DNA of 64,000 nucleotides from Dipteronia dyeriana (lineage: Eukaryota > Streptophyta > Magnoliopsida > Sapindales > Sapindaceae): contig CM065296.1 of the NCBI GenBank assembly GCA_032871835.1, positions 51,799,288-51,863,287 of the forward strand. The letters run 5' to 3'. The position numbers and the translations under genes are program-made. The notes under the pieces are model-generated. The model made no database searches. It was not told the DNA's origin and worked only from the letters and a program-made list of their open reading frames with translations. Shown piece by piece: positions 34,113 to 43,906 of this stretch. Each line of letters begins with the position of its first letter. Within the stretch, counting starts at the first letter, position 1.

Positions 34113-34290
34113 TTTGGCACGGAGATGGGACAGGACAATGTGGGACTGGACAGGACTGAACAGGACAGGACAGGACTGAACAGGACAAGACATGTTGTTC
34201 TATGTTGTGTTTGGAAGGCCTGGACAAAACTATAAAATGTACTGTTATGCGTTTGGTATAGCTAGGACAGGACGGAACAAGAGATTCAAA
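34113..34290. repeat. GGACAGGACT-rich short repeat (possible MITE)
   Basis: It begins TGGGTTTGGCACGGAGATG and continues with repeated GGACAGGACTGAACA motifs. It later carries GCGTTTGGTATAGCTAGGAC. The two GTTTGG-containing ends are reminiscent of small nonautonomous DNA transposons, but no clean terminal inverted repeat or target duplication is visible. Confidence 0.4.
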
Positions 34291-34343
34291 TGACCAGAGT
34301 ACCCCTCTTTAATATTTAACAATATAGACTACAATATTATACT

Positions 34344-34426
34344 TATTAATATATAATAATATCAAATAATATATATATTTATATATATAATAATTATATA
34401 TTATTTGATATTATTATATATTAATA
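34344..34426. repeat. AT-only inverted repeat
   Basis: TATTAATATATAATAATATC at 34344 is mirrored as its reverse complement ending at 34426 (arms about 30 bp, spacer about 23 bp). It lies in a 200 bp AT-rich stretch that ends in a TA microsatellite (34509-34528). Confidence 0.85.
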
Positions 34427-34528
34427 TAGAATATTACATGTATTATATATAATATTAAATATTAGTATATATAGAAAATATAATATTTTTATAAATTATA
34501 CAATGTATAATATATATATATATATATA

Positions 34529-34795
34529 TGTTAACAGGAAATTCGCTTTTATTATTGATTACTCGCTTTGGTATAGAGCATTCTCTCTCATATGCTCACA
34601 ATCTCACAATCTCTTTAGGACCTAAGAAGGTTGTAACTTTATCTTGCCGTGATCCCATGAACCCGTTCCCTCCTTATCGGACGAGATTCGTCATTTGAAT
34701 TTGATTTGTTACTGGATTCGATGATATCGTTGACGGAGATAAGTTTGTTTTCTTTTTGGAATCAAACTCTTGACTTGAACGTAAATATTGGTTAT
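34529..34795 (-). repeat. Gypsy-3 3' LTR, outer part (U5 side)
   Basis: In minus sense this segment matches the R/U5 half of the gypsy-2 LTRs. CTCATATGCTCACAATCTC, GATTACTCGCTTTGGTATAG and CCCTCCTTATCGGACGAG each have counterparts in the reverse complement of 35400-35880. It ends ...AATTTCCTGTTAACA at 34529, parallel to the gypsy-2 LTR end ...TTTCCCGTCAACA. The other half lies at 42949-43533, because gypsy-2 inserted into this LTR. Confidence 0.85.
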
Positions 34796-34800
34796 TACAT
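34796..34800. repeat. Target-site duplication TACAT (left copy)
   Basis: TACAT before the left LTR is matched by TACAT at 42949-42953 after the right LTR. This fixes the ends of gypsy-2. Confidence 0.93.
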
Positions 34801-35584
34801 TGTTAATAGTAAAATTTGGCCAGGGGTCAAAGAGAAATTTTCCACTTACCCACCACAAGTCAAAGCCCATAATCAACGTTCATGAAGCCCGGATAGACCA
34901 TAAAGCTACCCCATAAGAGCAGGGAAGGGCCCCTACATGAACACTGGAACCCAGGCTTCTCTAGGCCACATATTGGGGAACCTCGATTCCTGAGGACGAG
35001 CTCCTTAACCACCCCATGAAAGCCAGCTGGGGTCTCCAAGCTCAAGAGGCATTCAAGAGAAGCCCGACAAGCAAAGTGGGCTTCCTCCGGGTTAAGACAT
35101 TCGGAGGACAAACTTAATAGTAGTCTTAAATAGAAGCCCGCCAACCTCTCTAGAAGCTCGCTGTCTCTGCTGTGCATGAAGAGTGATCGCGCCTAAATCT
35201 ACACTACCTCGGTTACATCCTAGGAATGTCTACAAGGACACCTCAAGTTACCAAGGATCAGGGAAAATCCATCTCGAGCTTCTAAGAGCAGAGTCAAAGA
35301 ATGGATCTACCTCGCTCAATGAGACGACAAGCAGCTAGCTCGGTGACCTCCATGAAAAGCCATGCCGCGATAACATACAAGATCATATATTTAATTCCGT
35401 TTACTTGTGAGTCAATAGTTTGATTCCTAAAAGGAAACAAACTCATTTTAGATAACAATATCATCGTTTCCTCTATTTACTTGAGGTCAACAATTTTTAA
35501 ATAAAGGATCACGCCCGATAAGAAGGTAACGGATTCATAGGATCGTCACGGGATATCAGCGAATTCAAACCTACTTGGACCAGA

Positions 35585-35593
35585 TATAAATAG
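35585..35593 (+). promoter_or_regulatory. TATA box of the gypsy-2 5' LTR
   Basis: TATAAATAGGGCC, conserved at 42534-42542 in the other LTR. It is the likely core promoter for the genomic transcript. Confidence 0.65.
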
Positions 35594-35674
35594 GGCCAAG
35601 CATGACATACAAAATATATACAAAAGAGAAGTAGAGGTAGACGAAAAATAGAGGAAGAACGACAGATAGAAGAG

Positions 35675-35708
35675 AAGAAAAGAAAAGAAAAGAAAAGAAA
35701 AGAAAAGA
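35675..35708. repeat. (AAAAG)n microsatellite in the LTR
   Basis: About 6-7 GAAAA pentamers. The equivalent run in the other LTR (42622-42650) is slightly shorter. Confidence 0.93.
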
Positions 35709-36015
35709 ATAGGAAAAGGCCTAAATTCTATGTTCAGAACACGACCACCTTCTTTTTCACTATTCGACAAACACGAAGTTACCACCTTCCTAGATCCTAG
35801 AGAGACTGTGAGCATATGAGAGATCAATCTATATATCAAAGCAAGTAATCAATAACAAAAGCTCCTATTTGTAAATCCTTACAATCCAGCCTCTCATTTA
35901 CCTCTATAACAGGTCAGGTTTCAACGGTACCGACCCTAGCCACCACTTCCATGGTAGTGGTCTCGAGGGTGTTCATAGGAATTTCTCATCCCGAGAAAAT
36001 TTCCCGTCAACACTT

Positions 36016-36033
36016 TCTGGCACCGTCTGTGGG
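36016..36033 (+). other. Gypsy-2 primer binding site
   Basis: TCTGGCACCGTCTGTGGG starts about three bases after the 5' LTR. TGGCACCGTCTGTGGGAA is a frequent primer site in plant gypsy elements of this lineage. Confidence 0.85.
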
Positions 36034-36084
36034 AAACCATGACCATCTTTATATTCAAAAGTTTGTTATTTTACAGGAATCATC

Positions 36085-37806
36085 ATGAGGATCCACTCAT
36101 CACAAGGACAGCCGGGCGCATCGGGACAACCTTCTGCTGCGTCAACACGAAAGGTCTTGAAGAAATGAAGGAAAACCAGGCTCCATAGCTAGGTTCCAGC
36201 CCAGCCAGCCAATATGCCGGCTCTGGATCCCACTTTGGGAAATCAAGTCGAGCTTGACTAGCAAAAGACGACCTTTGTAGAAAACGTCCGCCTTTGACTG
36301 CTCGCTGAGGGCATTACCATCCAGCAAGCATACCTTTGCAATATGGGGGAGTCAAGCAGACCAGGAGGCTAGGTAGCCCGATTTTGATCGCCTGGGACCT
36401 ACTCCTCGAGAACCAGCTCGTAATAGAACAGAACTCCCAAACACGATCCGGGACAGGTTAGGGCATATGCCCCCGTTCCCGAAGCGTGCCACGTTACCAA
36501 CCAAGGCAAGTCAAATCCATGGTGGACATCTTTCCCTGAGAGCGGGGAGAGTGTCTCCACCCAACAACTTCAAAGAGGGAAGCCCGGGGTAGGGAAAAAT
36601 AAAGTTAGCAATACCCCCAAGCAGACCCGCTCCGAAGAATGAAACAAGTAGAGGTCAACAGTTCGTCAGAAGGATCCGATGGTGAGGAAACCAAGATCAA
36701 CTCAAGGAAATCTGAAAGCAAACATCAAAAAGGACCAGTTGGCAGAGCTCTAGAAGGAGGTCCAATTGATGAAGAAGGGAAAGTACGAGGAGGATAAGAA
36801 AGATCCTCTAAGTGAAATGAATGCTCCCTTCACTAGAAGAATTTGGGAGGTGGAGCTCCCGTCTAAATTTAAAATGCCAACTGACAGACTATCTGGATCT
36901 GAGAATCCCATGAGCCATTTAGAGAGCTTCGTTCAATAAATGGAGATCAAGAACACAACTAGAGCAGATATGTGTCGAATGTTCCCCACTACACTCATGT
37001 ATTATGCAAAAACCTGGTTTAGGAAACTACCTGCTGGAAGTGCGGATTCCTTCACCAAGCTATCAACCGATTTCTGATCACAATTCCAGGGAGTAAAGCC
37101 CTGTTTGAAGGACCCAATCCACCTAGAGTACGTGATTTAGGAGAGAGGGGAAACCCTCTGGGCTTATGTCGAGTGTTTTCATAAGGAAGTCATCCATATG
37201 GGGGTCTTCACTGAGAAAGAAACCCTCGCCAACTACAGAAGAAACCTGTGGGCAGGAAAACTTTTCCGATCTTTTGCCAAGAGACCTCTGGAAACTTACC
37301 AAGAAGCCTATGATCGGGCTCTAGAGCAGATTGAGGTCGACGAACAACTCAAGGTCAAGATGGAACACAAAAACATAAGAGCCGTAAAGCGACAGAAGAA
37401 GAAAGCTCCCAGACTCGAGCAAGCTCAGAAAAACCAAAACAAACCCCCTAACAAATCAACATACCGCTTCCCCCTTTATCAACCTAGATCGGAAAGATAT
37501 CCAGATAAGCGAACTCCTCTTCAAGCTTCACTACCTCCTAAGACAGTGGCCCCTATAGCTCACAATGAGAGGGGGTATGGTCATTACACTCACTTAAATG
37601 CATCCCGTAAAATAGTCTATCTCACCATTCAGGACAAGGGTTTGTTACAGAAGTCCGCTCCCATTAAAGCCCCTGTCGATAAGCGAAATCGCTATAAATA
37701 TTATGACTTTCACGAGGACATGGGGCAGAACACTTCAGAATGCTACAACCTGCGGAACCAGATCGAGGCTTTGATAAGGGGAGGATGCCTGGTGGAATTC
37801 TTATAG
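36085..37806 (+). pseudogene. Gypsy-2 gag
   Basis: From an ATG at 36085 the frame runs through several stops to a 202-codon open part (37198-37806). The retrotransposon gag domain spans about 36790-37330: MSHLESFVQ, MFPTTLMYYAKTWFRKLP, ADSFTKLSTDF and GETLWAYVECFHKEV. A Lys/Gln-rich linker and the terminal YYDFHEDMGQNTSECYNL plus IEALIRGGCLVEFL follow, the usual Tat-type gag end. The domain order matches gypsy-1 gag. Stops include TGA early on (36166-36168) and several in the gag domain, so it is not functional. Confidence 0.88.
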
Positions 37807-38830
37807 CAAGTGAGAGAGAACATTCAGACTGGAAGGGAGGTACAATCCAAGATCCGAGAACATGTCGAGAAAAGGAAGGGGGAGCAGACGGACCTGATGC
37901 AACAGATTCAGATAATACATACTATCAGTGGAGGGGCCACTCTGGCCGGCATCTCCAACAGTTCCAGAAAAAACAATGCGAGGAAAGTCCCTCGTACCGA
38001 CAAGGGGCGGGATATCTTTAAGGTGGACTATAGACCAACCAACCCCTCCTAGCTGTCACAAATCATTTTCATGACGTCTACCACACCGTGTAACCTCATG
38101 ATGACCCCATGGTGATCACGATACAGATTGCAAACTGCATGGTACACCGTGTGCTTGTGCTTGTGCTTGTCGACACAGGTAGCAGCGTTGACGTCCTGTT
38201 TAAAGATACCTTGGAAAAGTTAAACTTAAAATAGTGGTGTTACAATAGCTGCACTACTCCGTTATATGGGTTCACTGGGGACTCAATCACACCCGTGGGA
38301 TCAAAAATTCTACCAGTGATCATTGGAGCCACACCTCTCCAGCAGAATATCATGACTGACTTCGTGGTGGTGGATACCCTATCGGCCTACAATGCAATAT
38401 TAGGAAGGCCATTTCTATCATCCTTGAAAGGGGTTTTTTCTATTTACCACATCGTATTGAAGTTCCTAGTAGAAGACAAGGTGGGGGAAGTTTGGGGTGA
38501 TCAGTAAGCAGCCAGGATATGCTACGAAGTATCGGCCAACCCAGCAGCTCTAGCAAAACAACTCGCCCAGGTGACAATGATCTAAGACGGGGCAACCCCT
38601 ACACAAAGCCTCAAAGATGTAGGGTCCACCGATCACCCTGAAGATTACCTCATAATGCCCGAAATGCAGGAACAAAGAAGGGAATGGGCCAGCGGCCATC
38701 TAGTGGATAAGTTAGAAGAGATTCCTGTCCGAATAGGCCATCCCTCGAAGGTCGTCAAAATTGGAGCCACCATTAAACCACGAATGAAATAGGGCTTTAT
38801 CAGGCTCCTCACAGAGTTCAACGACATTTT
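37807..38830 (+). pseudogene. Gypsy-2 protease and RT linker
   Basis: The aspartic protease site VDTGSSVDVLF is intact at about 38169-38200. A short CTTGTG repeat lies just before it (38150-38168). After a stop, the frame continues YGFTGDSITPVGSKILPV and VVDTLSAYNAILGRPFLS, the second conserved retropepsin block. The linker before RT ends FIRLLTEFNDIFAWSHAEM (to about 38847). Stops interrupt at least four places. Confidence 0.87.
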
Positions 38831-39856
38831 TGCTTGGAGCCATGCTGAGATGCTAGAGATTTCGATGACTGGATCCGACCTTTAAACCCATTAAACAAAA
38901 AAGGCATCACTTTAACACTGAAAGAAATGTTACTATTTGGAAAGAGCTGGACAAACTGACCCGGGCGGGCTTCATTCGAGAAGCACGTTATCCCGAGTGG
39001 ATGGCCAGCATGGTCACGGTCATAAAGGCAAATGGAAAGTGGCGCATGTGTGTAGATTACAGTGACCTCAACCGGGCATGCCCGAAGGACAGCTTCCCTC
39101 TACAAAAATTGATCAGCTGGTCGATTCTACCTCTGGAAATAAGCTTTTGAGCTTCATGGACACATTTTCGGGGTACAATCAGATTATAATGCACCTCGCA
39201 AACTAGGAAAAGACCAGTTTCATCACAGCATAAATCTTGTACAGCTATTAGGTGATGCCTTTCGGGCTCAAGAACGCTTGAGATACTTATCAGCGGCTAG
39301 TTAGTCAGTTGTTCAAGCCCGTAATCGGAAGGTCAATGGAGGTGTATATCGGTGACATGATCACCAAGTCTTCAACCTCGAAAGGCCACCTGGATGACCT
39401 TCGTAGAACCTTCATGATCCTAAGGGAGAACCAGATGAGGTTGAACCCATCCAAATGTGCCTTTGGGGTAACTGCGGGGAATTTTTTGGGCTTCATGGTT
39501 TATGAGAGAGGCATAAAGGCTAACCCGAAAAAGATCATGGCTATCCTAGATCTAGAATCCCCCACATCTCTTAAAATGGTACAAGCCTTGACCGGACAGG
39601 TAGCAGCACTCAATAGATTCATCTCTCGATCAATCGATAAGTGTCTACCATTCTTCAAAGCCATTAAGCAGGGAAGAAACATGAAATAGGATCAGGAGAG
39701 CGAACAAGCTTTCCAGGCTTTGAAAAAATACCTATCAAGCCCTCTACTACTGGTTAAGCCAAGTGTTAGAGAAGAGCTTTAAATATACTTGGCCGTTTCA
39801 GAGACTGCCGTAAGTGGGGCCTTGGTCAAGGAATGCGAGGATAGGGTCCAGCGATG
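38831..39856 (+). pseudogene. Gypsy-2 reverse transcriptase, truncated at the 3' end
   Basis: RT blocks appear in several frames: VIKANGKWRMCVDYSDLNRA (about 39020-39085), MDTFSGYNQI, VMPFGLKNA, then MEVYIGDMITKS where the catalytic YIDDM has become YIGDM. KCAFGVTAGNFLGFMVYERG and LTGQVAALNRFISRSID follow. The C-terminal part reads GALVKECEDRVQ and ends near 39856. At the same point gypsy-4 continues into RNase H with PMYYVSRALTKPERNY. In gypsy-2 the sequence jumps to the 3' end of the antisense gene, so a deletion of several kilobases has occurred. Confidence 0.9.
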
Positions 39857-39869
39857 ATTACCTCGGCTA

Positions 39870-41442
39870 GAAGAGCAGACTCTTTGGTAACCCTGATGGC
39901 CAAGGGCATCGAGGTCATCCTAGAAAGCCTGCCATCTGGACAGGACGTAACAAATTGCTTCAGGACCTCGTCTTGACCCGCCGAGCTAGACTACAGATGG
40001 GGGCAAGAGGGGGCTATCTCAGAAGTACCGACCTTGGAATTTTTAGGAACCTGAACTATCTAGGAGGCAGCTGGATCAGTAGAAGAAGATGATATGACCG
40101 GGGAAGCATCAATTAAAGCATGAACCACTGGTGAGGGGGCGAAAGTGGATTTATTAATGGCTTGGGAAGTGGGCCCTCCTCGGTTAGAGACTTTACTATT
40201 AGAGACGTAAGAATAGCCATCTTTGACTTCACTTGGGAAGGCGATAGAGCAGGAACGAGCAAGATAGCAGCCCTAATGGTTGACCCCCCCTTCTTCAAAA
40301 CAACTGAGAAAGCTCCTAGGGTGATCTGGAAGGAGGAGCAGGGGTCCGAGCTTATCGGGCTTCTCGAGAAGCTAGAGCAACAACAAACACTATTAAAAAA
40401 GGGGTTAAGAGCATCCGAACTGAACCATTCGACAACCCAAAAGCGTGATAGAGCAAGATAATTACAAGGAGTAGCATCAGAAATCCGTAGGTTCTTGTTC
40501 ACTCTGCAGGGGGTCGAAGAGGTCAGCTGTTGGAAATTTAAAATTCAAATAATTTTCGGCTAGGATGGTCTTCAACACAGCCTCAGACTCAGGGGTCAAG
40601 GAGTCTCGATCCCACGAGGGTTTGTCATTGAAAGCAGTAGGGACCATGAGCTCATGCCCACCGATGAAAACGGAGCTCCCCCAGTCTCCCCCCGCTAATA
40701 CCCACTCTTCTTTCCTTGAAGCCCCAGAGGTGATAAAATTAAATTTGTTCTTGGCTTTGGCGTAAAATTGACCTTGAGAGACCCTAGCCAGGCTCCCTAT
40801 CTGGAAAAGGAAAGCAAGCTCCTTTGCCCAAGGCTCTCTAGTTATACTGCTCATCATGCACTGCTCCCTCCAAAGCACGAGGAAGCCGACTAGGTGCCTC
40901 TATAAGCCGGGCGTTAGTTGGATCAGAGCCAACTAAAGGGCGTTGAGAGCCCGCCGAATGGTAGGATGTAGAGGGAGCCTCACCCCACTCTAGAAGGCTG
41001 CGATATGAATGGGAAGTACACCTTTGGGCGGGCTGAAGACGTAGTAATTTCTTTAGGGGACTGTGAGAGAGACGGTGTCAAGGATGCCGTATTTATCTCG
41101 AAGGCGTCTAATCGACTGAGGATCAATGATGGAATTAGGAATGAACCTGGGTTTGAAGGGAAGAATTGTCGTTTAAGGAAATGCTGCCACTGTAACCATA
41201 GCCTTCCCGACATCGTCGACCCTCTCCCCAATATCAGAATCCTCGTTAACTAAGTTTAGAGGGTTGTCGGGCTGGTTCGAGAAGCCGGAGCCAATATAGA
41301 CGTTCCTGTTGGAACGATAGCATTGGCAGACAGGGGAGGAGTCCTCGTCACTTGAAATTCCTTGCACCCATTTCCGAGGAACCAGGTTAGAGCCTCCTGT
41401 GCCCTCAACCAAGGCTTCGATGCTATCTGAGGAATTTGACAT
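39870..41442 (-). pseudogene. Gypsy-2 antisense accessory gene
   Basis: On the strand opposite pol, an ATG at 41442 starts MSNSSDSIEALVEGTGG, followed by GISSDEDSS and SGFSNQPDNPLNLVN. After a frame change comes PKVYFPF (about 41000), then WREQCMMSSITREPWAKELA, FLFQIGSLARVSQGQFYAKAKNKFNF and FNDKPSWDRDSLTPESEAVL (40477-40878). The last part resembles the Pfam family 'putative gypsy type transposon' found in accessory genes of Tat-lineage elements. A parallel gene in gypsy-3 lies at 43907-46412. Its 3' end is joined to the RT deletion point. Antisense genes between pol and 3' LTR are known from Grande and RIRE2-type elements. Function is not established. Confidence 0.75.
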
Positions 41443-41565
41443 TGATAGGTGAGAAGAACCTGAAAGGAAGCAAAAGATAAGGGGAAATCGACAGAAGGTA
41501 GAAAGAAAGAAGGAGTTTGAAATTTGAAAATTGAGAAATTGTGAAGGAAGTGATGGTAAGGCCGG

Positions 41566-41575
41566 GTTTAAATAG
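41566..41575 (-). promoter_or_regulatory. TATA-like box of the antisense gene (gypsy-2)
   Basis: The minus strand reads ACTTCTATTTAAACC about 125 bp before the ATG at 41442. The same string (ACTTCTATTTAAAC) precedes the homologous gene in gypsy-3 at 43782-43795. Conservation in two diverged copies suggests a separate antisense promoter. Confidence 0.55.
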
Positions 41576-41737
41576 AAGTTAAGGATAATAATGTTGGCAA
41601 TATCCTCGGGAAGATCGCCTAAGGTCATGGAGAGAGCTGTTTTGCAGCTGTTATCTCCTCGAAGAAAACACTAGTTCAAATTTCACAATTAAACAAGGAA
41701 TCTGACTCTAACCCCAACTCTACCTCCGGTGATCAAG

Positions 41738-41751
41738 TCAAAAGAGACTTC
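41738..41751 (+). other. Gypsy-2 polypurine tract
   Basis: AAAAGAGACTTC lies directly before the 3' LTR start. The gypsy-3 equivalent is AGAGGGGACTTC (minus, 43534-43546). Confidence 0.75.
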
Positions 41752-42948
41752 TGTTAATGATAAAATTTGGTCAGGGGTAAAAGGGAAATTTTCCACTTAC
41801 CCACCATAAGTCAAAGCCCATGATCGACATTCATGAAGCCCGGATAGACCATAAAGCTACCCCGTAGAAGCAAGAAATGGCCTCTATACAAACACTGAAA
41901 CCCAGGATTCTCTAGGCCACCTATCAGGGAACTTCAGTTCCTAATGACGAGCTCATCAACCACCCCATGAAAGCCAGCGGGGGTCTCCAAGCTCAAGAGG
42001 CATTCAAGAGAAGCCTGACAAGCAAAGTGGGCTTCCTCCGGGTTAAGACTTTTAGAGGACAAACTTAACAGTAGTCTTAGACAGAAACCCGTGAACCTCT
42101 CTTGAAGCCCGCTGTCCCTGCTGGGCATGAAGAGGGATCACACCTAAATCTACACTACCTCGGATACCTTCTAGGAATGTCTACAAGAACACCTCAAGCT
42201 CCCAAGGATCAGGGAAAATCCATCCCGAGCTTCTAAGAACAGAGTCAAAGCATGGATCTACCTCGCTAAATGAGACGACAGGCAGCTAGCTCGGTGACCT
42301 CTATGAAAAGCCATGACGCGATAACATACAAGATCATATCTTTAATTCTGTTTACTTGTGAGTCAAGAGTTTGATTCCTAAAAGGAAACAAACTCATTTT
42401 TGTTAACAATATCATCGTTTTCGCTATTTACTCGAAGTCAATAACTTTTAAATAAAGTATCCCGCCCGATAAGGAGGTAACAGATTCATAGGATCATGGC
42501 GGGATATCAGCGAATTCAAACCTACTTGGACAATATAAATAGGGCCAAGCATGACATACAAAATATATACAAAAAAGAAAAGAAGTAGAGGTAGACGAAA
42601 AACAGAGGAAGACAACAGATAGAAGAAAAGAAAAGAAAAGAAAAGAAAAGGGAAAATCCTAAATTCTATGTTTAGAAAAAGGCCACCTTCGTTTCCACTA
42701 TTCGACAAGCATGAAGATACCATCTTCCTATATCCTAGAGAGACTGTGAGCATATGAGAGAGCAATCTGTATATCAAAGCAAGTAATCAATAATAAAAGC
42801 TCCCATTTGTATCCTTGCTATCCAGCCTCTCGTTTACCTCTAAAACAGGTCAGGTATCAATGGTACCGACCCTGGCCACCACTTCCTTGGTAGTGGTCTC
42901 GAGGGTGTTAATAGGAATTTCTCATCCTAAGCAAATTACCCATCAACA
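41752..42948 (+). repeat. Gypsy-2 3' LTR
   Basis: TGTTAATGATAAAATTTGG ... CATCAACA, 1197 bp. It is the partner of 34801-36012 and is followed by the duplication TACAT at 42949-42953. Confidence 0.94.
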
Positions 42949-43533
42949 TACATGGATACGATCTTGTGTGTACTCATGGCATGATTCTTCATTGAGGTTA
43001 CTAGACTATGCTTCAGTTCTAGATAGATCTATGTTTTGGTTCTATTCAGAAGAGTTTTGGATAGACCTATGTGCACTTACTAGAGGTATTATAGACTAGG
43101 CGAGATTCTTCTTTTTATGCTCGATGGGAACAGTGGGCTTCTATCTTGGACTACGAATCAAACCTGACTTCAGAAAGTGGCCACGAGTAGAAGGAGCTTA
43201 CTTTTGTTCTTGTCGGGCTTCGCTTCGAGTGCTTCCCGAGTTCAGCGATATTTTCTTGCTTTCGTGTGCCAATTTTAGAGCCCGATCTCAAGAGCCGAGG
43301 TCCCTGGGTAGGTGGCCTAAAGAAGCCCAGACTCCTATGTTCACGCTTAGGCTCGACCTGGTCGTGCCCAACTTTATCCCTGATAGCTCCGAAGCCCGGC
43401 CCACCTTTCCTGCTCTTGTGCGGTAGCTTTATGGTCTGCCCTGGGTCTCATGAATATCAACTTTGCGCTTTGACCTGTGGGCGGGAAAGTGGAAAATTTC
43501 TCTTTGACCTCTGGCCAAATTTTACTATTAACA
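42949..43533 (-). repeat. Gypsy-3 3' LTR, inner part (U3 side)
   Basis: In minus sense it starts TGTTAATAGTAAAATTTGG at 43533, like the gypsy-2 LTRs. It runs through GGTCAAAGAGAAATTTTCC and continues as a diverged U3. It stops at the gypsy-2 insertion point, and its remainder lies at 34529-34795. U3 here differs clearly from gypsy-2, so the two are sister families rather than identical copies. Confidence 0.82.
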
Positions 43534-43781
43534 GAAGTCCCCTCTGACTTGAACACCGAAGGTAGAGTTGGGGTTGGAGTCAGATTCCCTGTTTAATTGG
43601 GAAATTTTCCCGTTACAAGATAATTACTGAGAACTTCGAATAAAATCTTCTTATTATTTGCCCAAGTGATGTGTAGAAAATTAATTTGGTATATTCTTCG
43701 AGGAAAACCGGATGTGTTATAGCCCCCTCCGCTGCTCGAGGTGATTTTCCCAAGTATGTCACTGGCGTCATTATAACCCTA

Positions 43782-43795
43782 ACTTCTATTTAAAC
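43782..43795 (+). promoter_or_regulatory. TATA-like box of the antisense gene (gypsy-3)
   Basis: ACTTCTATTTAAAC lies about 110-120 bp before the start-codon position of the accessory gene. It matches 41566-41579 of gypsy-2 on the other strand. Confidence 0.55.
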
Positions 43796-43906
43796 TCAAA
43801 CTCGCCGCCTCTTCTTCACGCATTCTTTCAATTTCAAATTTCCATATTTTCTCTCTCTTCTTACCCCCTGTCGATTTCCCTACCTTCAAGCTCTCCTCAT
43901 TCAGTA

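Larger units (their letters stand above)
34801..36012 (+). repeat. Gypsy-2 5' LTR
   Basis: TGTTAATAGTAAAATTTGG ... TTTCCCGTCAACA, 1212 bp. It matches 41752-42948 along its length with scattered substitutions and small indels. It contains a TATA box and an (AAAAG)n run. Confidence 0.94.
34801..42948 (+). mobile_element. Complete-ended Tat-like gypsy element, internally deleted (gypsy-2)
   Basis: The 8148 bp element has LTRs at 34801-36012 and 41752-42948, a primer site, gag, protease and RT on the plus strand. The accessory gene is antisense, and a polypurine tract follows. RNase H, the second RNase H, integrase and the 99 bp tandem repeats found in its relatives are absent because of a deletion near 39856. 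With no integrase and many stops it must be non-autonomous or dead. It sits inside the 3' LTR of the related element gypsy-3. Confidence 0.92.

Noticed and set aside
40113..40502. A 129-codon minus frame and plus frames around it as extra genes
   Set aside because: It overlaps the tail of the antisense accessory gene in a shifted frame, and the plus frames are shadows of it.
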